9,605 nucleotides of DNA, taken from Firmicutes bacterium UBA5010. Its GTDB lineage: Bacteria; Bacillota; Clostridia; Tissierellales; Sedimentibacteraceae. The translations under genes were made by a program, and so were the position numbers. The stretch's first letter is position 1; every line of letters starts with the position of its first letter. This document shows, piece after piece, positions 1 to 5,992 of the stretch. The stretch spans positions 5,591 through 15,195 of the forward strand of contig DGYI01000011.1 of the NCBI GenBank assembly GCA_002396645.1. Reading direction: 5' to 3'. The notes under the pieces were generated by a model, which had not been told where the DNA came from, ran no database searches, and saw nothing but the letters and a program-made list of their open reading frames with translations.

Positions 1-2
1 CG

Positions 3-467
3 GTATCAAATAAATTAACGGTTTCAGGACTTGGAGACTCATTTATACAGACTATGCTGACTCCGATGTTCATTTTACTTTGCATATATTTTGCTTTGAC
101 AAAGAACCTAATTGGAGTTATAGTTTCAACTTTTATTCTTGCTGCTGTTATAATTTATATTTCATACTCAGGTTTTATAATTGGATATTTTAATGGCAAA
201 GGTGCATTAATAGAAAGAATTAATGACATTAAGAACAGCAAACTAAAGAAATATTTTAATATAATATTTTCTGTGTTGTTTATGATAGTAATAGTTAGCT
301 TGAAGTTAAAATACAGCGTTTTAATAGATAATAACATATCAAGTATAGCTACAGTGCTGACAGCTTCGATTTTATATCAGGTATTATCATATGAAAAAAT
401 AAAAGAAAATTATCTTATACCGTTAATTTATTTGATACCGCTTATAATAGTTTTGATTATTAAGTAG
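3..467 (+). CDS. C-terminal part of a PTS mannose/fructose/sorbose-type IID-like membrane subunit (partial)
   Basis: The frame is open from base 3 to the TAG at 465-467 (TAG is followed directly by TGA), giving 154 residues with no start that must be used, so the gene is truncated by the window edge. The fragment is very hydrophobic, with about four or five membrane segments. Its order of motifs resembles the IID subunit of mannose-family phosphotransferase permeases: a GLGDSFIQTMLTP stretch near the beginning, a hydrophobic span after a KN-LIG turn, then a GYFNGKGALIERI stretch like the family's LGYKxG segment, and a C-terminal membrane hairpin. In that family IID, with IIC, forms the sugar channel in the cytoplasmic membrane. 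The assignment rests on motif order recalled from the family, not on an alignment. The sequence is divergent, and the other PTS subunits would have to lie upstream, outside the window. No terminator is visible after it. Confidence 0.5.
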   Translation, partial: VSNKLTVSGLGDSFIQTMLTPMFILLCIYFALTKNLIGVIVSTFILAAVIIYISYSGFIIGYFNGKGALIERINDIKNSKLKKYFNIIFSVLFMIVIVSLKLKYSVLIDNNISSIATVLTASILYQVLSYEKIKENYLIPLIYLIPLIIVLIIK

Positions 468-535
468 TGAAATATTTAAGGTATGTATGACTAAATTATA
501 ATCATAAAAATCCTAAAAGCATGTAAAAATAAATA

Positions 536-564
536 TTGACACATATATTGATTTGCATTATATT
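536..564 (+). promoter_or_regulatory. Sigma-A-type promoter of the methyltransferase gene
   Basis: TTGACA at 536-541 is followed after exactly 17 bases by TATATT at 559-564, close to the vegetative consensus. The expected start site is near 571, about 16 bases ahead of the ribosome binding site. The -35 box overlaps a TTG in frame with the downstream gene, which could be mistaken for its start codon. Confidence 0.75.
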
Positions 565-598
565 AAAATATAAAAATTGCTTTTATGGAGGGGAAAGA

Positions 599-1246
599 AT
601 GAATTTAGCAGAAAACCAAAAAGAATATTGGAATAGCGTTGCAGATGAAAAGAAATTTACTACACCATTTCAAATAGATATTTTTTCAAAATATCTTAGT
701 AAATTTTCAAATATACTTGATGTGGGATGTGGATATGGTAGAGTATTGGATGAACTTTATAGCAATTCTTATAGTAATTTATACGGTATAGATTTTTCAG
801 AAAAGATGATAGAAAGAGGCAAGGCTTTGTCACCATACTTAAATCTATGCGTTCAAAATAGTACAAACATAGATTTTGCAGATAATAGCTTTGATGGAGT
901 GATCCTATTTGCTGTTTTAACCTGTATTATAAATGATAGCGAACAAGAAGCATTAATGAATGAGATAAGAAGAGTTTTAAAGCCAAGTGGTATCATATAT
1001 ATTAATGATTTTTTACTTAACCATGATGAGAGAAACATACAAAGATATGAAAAGTTTAAAGAAAAGTATGGAATATATGGTGTGTTTGAACTTCCTGAAG
1101 GGGCGCTGGTAAGGCATCATGAATTAAATTATATAGAAGATTTAACATGTAATTATGAAAAGCTTATTTTAGATGAACTTACCTTTACTACTATGAATGG
1201 AAATAAATCAAAGGGATTCATGTATATAGGTAAAAATATTAAATAG
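599..1246 (+). CDS. SAM-dependent class I methyltransferase, substrate unknown
   Basis: This 215-residue protein has the Rossmann-fold methyltransferase core. Motif I, DVGCGYG, is at residues 41-47 and binds the methionine part of SAM. The acidic residue ending strand 2 is Asp65 in YGIDFSEKM, and the later FDGVILFAVL and LKPSGIIYIND stretches match strands 4 and 5 of the Methyltransf_11/UbiE-like group. A cytoplasmic small-molecule or cofactor methyltransferase is likely, but the motifs do not reveal the acceptor. The start is ATG 599, with GGAGGGG at 587-593 five bases before it. The longer reading from TTG 536 would place the start inside the -35 box, upstream of the predicted transcript. 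The gene stands alone between its own promoter and the promoter of the cobalamin operon. No hairpin terminator is visible after its TAG stop, so some readthrough into the riboswitch region is possible. A link with cobalamin is suggested only by position. Confidence 0.85.
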   Translation: MNLAENQKEYWNSVADEKKFTTPFQIDIFSKYLSKFSNILDVGCGYGRVLDELYSNSYSNLYGIDFSEKMIERGKALSPYLNLCVQNSTNIDFADNSFDGVILFAVLTCIINDSEQEALMNEIRRVLKPSGIIYINDFLLNHDERNIQRYEKFKEKYGIYGVFELPEGALVRHHELNYIEDLTCNYEKLILDELTFTTMNGNKSKGFMYIGKNIK

Positions 1247-1270
1247 TTAGCTTTGATACCTTAATTTATA

Positions 1271-1299
1271 TTGCTTTTAATACCTTTTTATATTATAAT
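1271..1299 (+). promoter_or_regulatory. Promoter of the cobalamin riboswitch transcript
   Basis: TTGCTT at 1271-1276 and TATAAT at 1294-1299 are separated by 17 bases. The -10 box is perfect and the -35 box keeps the TTG core. Transcription would begin near 1306, some 25 bases ahead of the first riboswitch helix, which is the position expected for the promoter of a riboswitch-controlled operon. Confidence 0.6.
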
Positions 1300-1331
1300 T
1301 ATAAATACAATGATTATTTATTAAATAATTT

Positions 1332-1478
1332 ACATAGGTTACTTTTATGTATTAATAGGGAAAACAGTGAATTCTGTTACAGCCCCCGCTACTGTGAAAG
1401 GTGATGAAATACAGTGCCACTGTTATAAATGGGAAGGCGTATTTCATATGACCCGAAAGTCAGGAGACCTGCCTATGT
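1332..1478 (+). promoter_or_regulatory. Cobalamin (adenosylcobalamin) riboswitch aptamer
   Basis: The conserved elements occur in the right order. The opening strand of helix P1 (1332-1339) pairs with 1471-1478. AATAGGGAAAA is at about 1354-1364. The CAGCCCCCGCTACTGTGA element is at 1380-1396, followed by GCCACTG at 1416-1422 and GGGAAGGCG at 1431-1439. The B12 box, AAGTCAGGAGACCTGCC, is at 1457-1473 and differs from the usual form mainly by T for C at 1460. Known members bind adenosylcobalamin or related corrinoids and switch off cobalamin synthesis or transport genes. Here it precedes cbiB, cobD and cbiP, which fits feedback repression by the product. Which corrinoid it prefers cannot be told from sequence alone. 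Confidence 0.95.
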
Positions 1479-1492
1479 TTGTTTATTGTTAT

Positions 1493-1550
1493 TTCGGGAG
1501 GAATTAACACAATAATTAACTTTAATATTCTGTGTCCAAAATCTCCCGAA
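1493..1550 (+). promoter_or_regulatory. Putative antiterminator of the riboswitch expression platform
   Basis: TTCGGGAG at 1493-1500 is perfectly complementary to CTCCCGAA at 1543-1550 (8 bp, 42-nt loop). This pairing uses the same CTCCC that forms the 5' arm of the terminator at 1539-1563, so the two structures exclude each other. The upstream strand can also pair with the riboswitch core: CCCGAAA at 1452-1458 is complementary to TTTCGGG at 1492-1498. The expected logic is that without ligand the antiterminator forms, and with ligand the 1492-1500 strand is held elsewhere. The logic is inferred; the complementarities are read directly. Confidence 0.6.
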
Positions 1551-1570
1551 GAATGGGAGATTTATTTGTT
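1539..1570 (+). terminator. Intrinsic terminator (attenuator) of the cobalamin riboswitch
   Basis: AAATCTCCC at 1539-1547 pairs perfectly with GGGAGATTT at 1555-1563 (9 bp, 7-nt loop). The 3' arm leads into an interrupted T tract in which eight of the ten bases at 1561-1570 are T. This is the transcription stop that cobalamin binding would favour. The T tract is broken by A and G, so termination may be incomplete. Confidence 0.65.
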
Positions 1571-1705
1571 GGGAAATAATTAAATTTCGACTAAATTTTT
1601 TATCTGATATTTCCTAATTAGATAAATGAAGAATCGGAACGATTCTTCCATAGAGTGAACGTAGTTTGCTTTTTTTACAATACTATAATTATTATCGAGG
1701 TAATC
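1564..1705 (+). promoter_or_regulatory. Long structured leader between the attenuator and cbiB
   Basis: This stretch of about 140 bases lies after the attenuator and before the chosen cbiB start. It can form three separate helices: GGAAATA 1572-1578 with TATTTCC 1608-1614; TTTATCT 1599-1605 with AGATAAA 1620-1626 (the first two compete for space); and GAAGAATCG 1628-1636 with CGATTCTTC 1640-1648, a perfect 9-bp stem on a 3-base loop. A T7 run at 1670-1676 follows 21 bases later, too far from the stem for a normal terminator. The function is unknown. It may be mRNA stability, control of access to the weak GAGG ribosome binding site, or chance. Confidence 0.4.
1697..1700 (+). promoter_or_regulatory. 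Ribosome binding site deciding the cbiB start
   Basis: GAGG lies five bases before GTG 1706. The other in-frame GTG, at 1655, has no purine-rich site at the right distance and would add 17 residues that CbiB proteins normally lack. Confidence 0.6.
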
Positions 1706-2659
1706 GTGATTTCTTTAACTTTAGGCTATATATTGGATCTTTTTCTCGGAGATCCTCAGGGTTGGCCTCATCCTGTCAGATTAATAGGAAATTCTATAAA
1801 AAACTTGGAAAATGTTCTTAGAAAAAAATGCAAAACTTCCCAAGATGAACGCAGAGCGGGATTCATATTGTGGATTGTCATTGTTTTTGGATCATTTCTA
1901 ATCCCATGGATTATTTTAGCTGTAGCAGCGAGAATATCAATACATTTTACTATTATAACCGAATCGGTTATGTGTTATTATCTACTTGCGACTAAATGCC
2001 TAAAGGATGAAAGCATGAAAGTATATCATAAGCTTAAGGATAATGATTTATCGGGGGCAAGAAAATTTCTTTCATATATAGTAGGCAGAGATACCAAAAA
2101 TTTAGATGATAAATCTATAATCAGAGCTGCGATTGAAACTGTAGCTGAAAACACATCTGATGGTGTTATAGCACCTCTTATATTTATTCTTATTGGCGGA
2201 GCTCCGCTGGGCTTTATGTACAAAGCTATAAATACTCTGGATTCTATGGTTGGCTATAAAAATGAAAAATACATTAATATTGGAAGATTTTCAGCAAAAG
2301 CTGATGACTTTGCGAATTATATACCTGCAAGAATTTCATCATACATAATGATATTAGCATCTATGATATTGAAACTGGATTTCAGAAATGCTTACAAGAT
2401 ATATAAAAGAGACAGATATAATCATCTTAGCCCTAATTCCGCTCATACCGAATCGGTTTGCGCGGGTGCTCTTGGAATAAGACTTGCCGGAGGAAGCTAT
2501 TACAACAATGTTTATGTTGAAAAGCCTACTATAGGAGATGAGATAAAAGAAGTGAGCTTAGAGGATATAAAAACAGCCAATAATCTTATGTACACAACGT
2601 CAATACTGTGCCTTGTATTGGGCATAGCTTTTAAATCAGTTATTTTATATTTTATATAA
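1706..2659 (+). CDS. cbiB: CbiB, adenosylcobinamide-phosphate synthase
   Basis: This integral membrane enzyme (called CobD in the aerobic naming) joins adenosylcobyric acid with (R)-1-amino-2-propanol phosphate to give adenosylcobinamide phosphate. From GTG 1706 the product has 317 residues, the usual family length. Family signatures are clear: YILDLFLGDP at 8-17 followed by HPVRLIG at 22-28, the ETVAENTSDGVIAPL segment from residue 144, the following INTLDSMVGYKNEKY and DDFANYIPARI stretches, and NSAHTESVCAGALGIRLGG-like sequence near the C-terminus. Hydrophobic spans occur at about 50-75, after the AENTSDG motif, and at the C-terminal end. A start at GTG 1655 is possible but lacks a ribosome binding site. 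This is the first gene after the riboswitch, and only nine bases separate it from the next gene, so the two are co-transcribed. Identification is firm; only the exact start is open. Confidence 0.93.
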   Translation: MISLTLGYILDLFLGDPQGWPHPVRLIGNSIKNLENVLRKKCKTSQDERRAGFILWIVIVFGSFLIPWIILAVAARISIHFTIITESVMCYYLLATKCLKDESMKVYHKLKDNDLSGARKFLSYIVGRDTKNLDDKSIIRAAIETVAENTSDGVIAPLIFILIGGAPLGFMYKAINTLDSMVGYKNEKYINIGRFSAKADDFANYIPARISSYIMILASMILKLDFRNAYKIYKRDRYNHLSPNSAHTESVCAGALGIRLAGGSYYNNVYVEKPTIGDEIKEVSLEDIKTANNLMYTTSILCLVLGIAFKSVILYFI

Positions 2660-2668
2660 TAGAAAGGG

Positions 2669-3745
2669 TTGATTAAAATTAGAAATTATACACACGGCGC
2701 AGACATTTATACTACAGCCATAGAGCTTGATATTAGCGAAAATTCAATAATCGATTTTTCATCTAATATCAATCCTTACGGGCTGGCTGAGGGGGTTAAG
2801 AACAGCATTGTTGAATCACTTGAATATGCTGACAGATACCCTGATTTTAACTGCAGAGCATTATCAGCTGCATTGTCGGAATATGAGAACGTCCAAAAGG
2901 ATTATATATTCTGCTCAAACGGTGCAGAAGAATCAATTTTCAGAATAGTGAATTTTTTAAAGCCTAAAAACGCACTTGTTATAGCTCCGACATTCAGTGA
3001 GTATGAGCATGCTTTGGAGGCTATAGGATGCAACATAAATTATCACTATCTTAAAGAAGAAAATGATTTTATACTTGACGAAGATATACTGGAAGATATT
3101 ACTCAAGAAACAGATATTCTGTTTATTTGCAATCCTAACAATCCGACAGGGCAGCTTACAGAGAAAAAGATTATAGAAAAAATATTGACTCATTGTGAAA
3201 AAATGGATACCAATGTTGTTATTGATGAATGCTTTATGGACTTTGTAAGTGATAATGAGGAATACAGTGCTAAAAATTTACTTGGAATATACAGCAATCT
3301 AATAATATTAAAAGCATTCACAAAGATATTTGCAATGGCAGGCATAAGACTTGGATATTGTATGTCAAGCAATATAAGAATAATGGATGGAATAAAAGAG
3401 ACAGGACCTATATGGAATGTGTCAGCTATAGCTCAGGCTGCGGGAATAGCAGCGGTGCAGGAAAGCGAATATTTAAGTGAATCTCTGCAATATATAGATG
3501 AGCAAAGAAGATATCTCGTGGAGAAGCTTGATATGTTAGATTTAAAAATTTATCCTCCTAATGCAAATTATATATTTTTTAAATGTATGAAGGATATTGA
3601 TTTAAAATATGAACTTCTTCAGTACGGAATTATGATAAGAAGCTGTTCAAATTATGAAGGACTTGACGAAAGCTATTATCGTATCGCAGTTAAAAAGGAT
3701 GAGGATAATAAACTTTTAGTCAGAGCATTGAGAAATATTCTTTAA
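2669..3745 (+). CDS. cobD: CobD-type PLP-dependent L-threonine-O-3-phosphate decarboxylase
   Basis: This is a class I/II aminotransferase-fold protein of 358 residues. It has HGADIY at 9-14, DFSSNINP at 29-36, the NPNNPTG cofactor-site motif, VVIDECFMDF, and KAFTKIFAMAGIRLGY, in which Lys219 should form the Schiff base with pyridoxal phosphate. HisC-like enzymes share this fold. The N-terminal HGADIY and SSNINP motifs, together with the position between cbiB and cbiP, point to CobD, which decarboxylates threonine phosphate to (R)-1-amino-2-propanol phosphate, the substrate of CbiB. The start is odd. An in-frame TAG at 2660-2662 limits the choices to TTG 2669, which abuts the AGAAAGGG ribosome binding site with no spacer, or the rarer ATT codons at 2672 and 2678, which sit at better spacing. 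The conserved HGADIY region lies downstream of every candidate, so function is unaffected by the choice. Confidence 0.88.
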   Translation: MIKIRNYTHGADIYTTAIELDISENSIIDFSSNINPYGLAEGVKNSIVESLEYADRYPDFNCRALSAALSEYENVQKDYIFCSNGAEESIFRIVNFLKPKNALVIAPTFSEYEHALEAIGCNINYHYLKEENDFILDEDILEDITQETDILFICNPNNPTGQLTEKKIIEKILTHCEKMDTNVVIDECFMDFVSDNEEYSAKNLLGIYSNLIILKAFTKIFAMAGIRLGYCMSSNIRIMDGIKETGPIWNVSAIAQAAGIAAVQESEYLSESLQYIDEQRRYLVEKLDMLDLKIYPPNANYIFFKCMKDIDLKYELLQYGIMIRSCSNYEGLDESYYRIAVKKDEDNKLLVRALRNIL

Positions 3746-3757
3746 ATAATACATCAA

Positions 3758-3784
3758 AACTGCGTTGAGACTATCAACGCAGTT
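3758..3784 (+). promoter_or_regulatory. Strong intercistronic hairpin before cbiP
   Basis: AACTGCGTTGA at 3758-3768 is perfectly complementary to TCAACGCAGTT at 3774-3784, an 11-bp stem on a 5-base loop. It is the strongest simple hairpin in the operon. No T tract follows: the next bases are CAAACTATGGAGGG, which leads straight into the cbiP ribosome binding site, so it is not a classical terminator on this strand. It may be an mRNA processing or stability element that sets cbiP levels apart from cbiB and cobD. Confidence 0.7.
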
Positions 3785-3806
3785 CAAACTATGGAGGGAA
3801 TACATA

Positions 3807-5321
3807 ATGGCAAAGCTTATAATGGTACAGGGCACGACATCAAATGCCGGCAAAAGTTTGGTTACTGCTGCTCTTTGCAGAATTTTTCATCAAGATGGAT
3901 ATAAGGTAGCCCCCTTTAAGTCACAAAACATGGCTTTAAATTCATATATAACAAAAGAAGGCTTAGAAATGGGAAGAGCACAGGTTATGCAGTCAGAAGC
4001 TGCTTGCATCGAGCCGGATGTAAGAATGAATCCCATACTGTTAAAGCCTACAGGCGAGAAAGGTTCACAGGTTATTTTAAACGGAGAAGTCTTAAGAGAC
4101 ATGACTGCAAAGGAGTACTATAAGCAGAAAAAAATGCTTATACCTCATATCTTAAAAGCCTATAATTCCTTGGCAGAGGAATATGATATTATTGTAATTG
4201 AGGGTGCAGGAAGCCCCGCTGAAATAAACTTAAGAGAAAATGATATAGTAAATATGGGTATGGCCGAGCTTGTAGATGCTCCTGTTATACTTGTAGGAGA
4301 TATTGACAGGGGCGGTGTTTTTGCTTCTATTGCGGGAACCTTGCTCCTTTTGACCGATGATGAAAAGCAAAGAGTAAAGGGAACTGTTATCAATAAGTTC
4401 AGAGGAGATGTCGAGCTTTTAAAACCCGGGCTTGACATGCTTGAGGATATAACAAAGGTTGATGTTTTGGGTGTTATCCCATATATGAAATTAGAAATAG
4501 ATGATGAGGACAGCCTTTCGGAAAAATTAGAAAACAATACAGGCTATAATTTAATTGATATAGCTGTTATAAAGCTTCCGAGAATATCTAACTTTACTGA
4601 TTTTAATGTATTCAGCATGTGCAATAATGTAGGGCTCAGATATGTTTCAAGTGTAAGAGATCTTGGTGAGCCTGACATGATAATTATACCCGGAACCAAG
4701 AATACTATAGAGGACTTAAAATGGTTAAGACAAACAGGTTTTGAGCCTAGAATAAAAAGACATGCAAGCGAAGGCAAGGCCCTGTTTGGGGTATGCGGAG
4801 GTTATCAGATGCTCGGAGAAAAAGTATATGATCCCGATAATGTGGAATCAGGCGGAGAAATAAGAGGACTTGAGCTTTTAAAAACCGAAACAACCTTCTA
4901 CAAAGAAAAGATAAGAACACAAATCAAAGGAAGATTTAATAATATAGAAGGCTTATATAAGCCTTTATCAAACGTTGAATTTGAAGGATATGAGATTCAT
5001 ATGGGTGATACTGATATCAAGAATGAAAGCTCTCTAAGCAAAATTAATGTTATATCTGCGGCAAATAATCAGGCAGAAAGTATGGATGGGGCATTTAGCG
5101 ATAATGTAGCCGGCTCATATATACACGGTATATTCGATAACAGTCAGGTTGTCAATGCGATAGTAAAAATTCTGTATGAGAAAAAGGGATTAAGAGCTGA
5201 TGAACTGGAAAGCTTTAACATAAAAGAATTTAAAAACAGTCAATATAACTTGCTGGCACAAGAAGTGAGAAAATCATTAGATATGGAAAAAATATATAAA
5301 ATATTGAATAAGGAAATATAA
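3807..5321 (+). CDS. cbiP: CbiP, cobyric acid synthase (glutamine-hydrolysing)
   Basis: This cytoplasmic enzyme amidates the b, d, e and g side chains of adenosylcobyrinic acid a,c-diamide, using glutamine and ATP, to give adenosylcobyric acid. The 504-residue product has the normal family length and two domains. The N-terminal ATP-binding domain of the dethiobiotin-synthetase type has GTTSNAGKS at 9-17, then KSQNMALNSY, GRAQVMQSEAA and VIEGAGSPAEINL, followed by DRGGVFAS. The C-terminal class I glutaminase domain has GVCGGYQMLG with nucleophile Cys330 and the catalytic His440 in YIHGIFDN. Start ATG 3807 has GGAGGG at 3793-3798, eight bases before it. A longer reading from TTG 3765 would run through the intercistronic hairpin and is rejected. 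The gap to the preceding gene is 61 bases and to the following gene 27 bases, so it sits inside the riboswitch-controlled operon. Confidence 0.96.
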   Translation: MAKLIMVQGTTSNAGKSLVTAALCRIFHQDGYKVAPFKSQNMALNSYITKEGLEMGRAQVMQSEAACIEPDVRMNPILLKPTGEKGSQVILNGEVLRDMTAKEYYKQKKMLIPHILKAYNSLAEEYDIIVIEGAGSPAEINLRENDIVNMGMAELVDAPVILVGDIDRGGVFASIAGTLLLLTDDEKQRVKGTVINKFRGDVELLKPGLDMLEDITKVDVLGVIPYMKLEIDDEDSLSEKLENNTGYNLIDIAVIKLPRISNFTDFNVFSMCNNVGLRYVSSVRDLGEPDMIIIPGTKNTIEDLKWLRQTGFEPRIKRHASEGKALFGVCGGYQMLGEKVYDPDNVESGGEIRGLELLKTETTFYKEKIRTQIKGRFNNIEGLYKPLSNVEFEGYEIHMGDTDIKNESSLSKINVISAANNQAESMDGAFSDNVAGSYIHGIFDNSQVVNAIVKILYEKKGLRADELESFNIKEFKNSQYNLLAQEVRKSLDMEKIYKILNKEI

Positions 5322-5348
5322 AGTATAATTATATACGGAGGTATTTAA

Positions 5349-5813
5349 ATGCTGACTGAACAGGAATTAAATGATTTATTTGATAAATGGATTGATATTC
5401 TCAGAGTTAAAAACAATTGGGATATCAATCTTGAGCTTGTAAATGATCCGCTTTTTAGAAAAACGGGAGATTTTAAGATTGACTGTGACGATAAAAAAGC
5501 CATCTTAATGCTGAATGTATTAAATCCAAAGCAGGAAAATCCGGAGGAAGTAATTGTTCACGAATTATTGCATTTAAAGTTATATCCTTTAGACCAACTT
5601 ACAGAGGGCCTAATTGATGGTCATTATGAAAAAGATAGCGCTGCATATGATACAATTTACACACAATTCATGACAATGCTGGAGCAAACAGTTGAAGAAC
5701 TTACTAAATGCTATCTAGGAGCTTTCGGAGCAAACAAAAATCTGTCATACGGCAGGTGTAAATCGATGAAAAGTTTCAATGATTTATACGATGGGCTTAA
5801 ACCACTATGCTAA
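5349..5813 (+). CDS. Small HExxH protein, putative zinc metallopeptidase-like, in the cobalamin operon
   Basis: This 154-residue protein starts at ATG 5349, with GGAGG at 5337-5341 seven bases before it. The clear motif is HELLH at 71-75, preceded by NPEEVIV. It sits on a predicted helix as in zinc-dependent peptidases, where the two histidines bind zinc and the glutamate is catalytic. A third metal ligand is not obvious; acidic residues in the EGLIDGHYEKDSAAYD segment are candidates. The N-terminal half (NWDINLELVND, then DFKIDCDDKKAILMLNV) would be a beta-rich part before the active-site helix. No signal peptide or membrane span is seen, so it should be cytoplasmic. It follows cbiP by 27 bases and ends before the operon terminator, so it is very likely under the riboswitch. 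I do not recognise a named family, and no known step of cobalamin synthesis calls for a peptidase. It could be a passenger gene. Confidence 0.8.
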   Translation: MLTEQELNDLFDKWIDILRVKNNWDINLELVNDPLFRKTGDFKIDCDDKKAILMLNVLNPKQENPEEVIVHELLHLKLYPLDQLTEGLIDGHYEKDSAAYDTIYTQFMTMLEQTVEELTKCYLGAFGANKNLSYGRCKSMKSFNDLYDGLKPLC

Positions 5814-5844
5814 ATTAATTTAACTTACTGATAAAATTTATAAG

Positions 5845-5880
5845 AAAATGCTGAAAATATTTGGCATTTTTTTATTTTTT
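5845..5880 (+). terminator. Intrinsic terminator of the cobalamin operon
   Basis: AAAATGC at 5845-5851 pairs with GCATTTT at 5864-5870, and the stem can extend inward through G-T and A-T pairs to a small loop. It runs into a T-rich tail (5867-5880, 13 of 14 bases T). It lies 31 bases after the HExxH gene and before the padR promoter, so it separates the two operons. Confidence 0.85.
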
Positions 5881-5891
5881 GAAAATTATTG

Positions 5892-5920
5892 TTTACAATG
5901 CATAAAAAGTGCAATATAAT
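5892..5920 (+). promoter_or_regulatory. Promoter of the padR operon
   Basis: TTTACA at 5892-5897 and a perfect TATAAT at 5915-5920 are separated by 17 bases. The start site should fall near 5927, inside the inverted repeat at 5919-5938, leaving a leader of about 65 bases before padR. Confidence 0.8.
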
Positions 5921-5938
5921 ATATAACAAGTTATATAT
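5919..5938 (+). promoter_or_regulatory. Perfect inverted repeat at the padR start site, probable operator
   Basis: ATATATAAC at 5919-5927 and GTTATATAT at 5930-5938 are exact inverted copies around a central AA. The repeat overlaps the end of the -10 box and the expected transcription start, where a bound dimer would block RNA polymerase. PadR proteins are dimeric and often repress their own operons, so the PadR encoded just downstream is the obvious candidate ligand. Its AT-only arms (except the inner C/G) mean that a chance palindrome is not excluded. Confidence 0.6.
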
Positions 5939-5978
5939 AAAAAATTACATATGATAATTATAAGCATAAAGCTAAAAT

Positions 5979-5984
5979 AGGAGG
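5979..5984 (+). promoter_or_regulatory. Ribosome binding site deciding the TTG start of padR
   Basis: AGGAGG lies eight bases before TTG 5993. Two ATGs at 5985 and 5988 are in another frame, which stops after three codons at a TGA (5994-5996) that overlaps the TTG. The TTG is therefore the only workable start for the PadR frame. Confidence 0.75.
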
Positions 5985-5992
5985 ATGATGAA

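Noticed and set aside
536..598. Longer methyltransferase reading from TTG 536
   Set aside because: The TTG is part of the -35 box and lies upstream of the predicted transcript start. ATG 599 has a strong ribosome binding site at the right distance.
1626..1658. Ten-codon open frame (ATG 1626 to TGA 1656) as a leader peptide
   Set aside because: No ribosome binding site precedes it, its codons mostly reflect the hairpin arms, and no run of regulatory codons is seen.
1655..1705. GTG 1655 as start of cbiB
   Set aside because: There is no ribosome binding site, and the added 17 residues are not typical of CbiB. GTG 1706 has GAGG five bases upstream and gives the usual N-terminus.
3765..3806. Longer cbiP reading from TTG 3765
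   Set aside because: It would start inside the intercistronic hairpin with no ribosome binding site. ATG 3807 has GGAGGG at eight bases and gives the family N-terminus.
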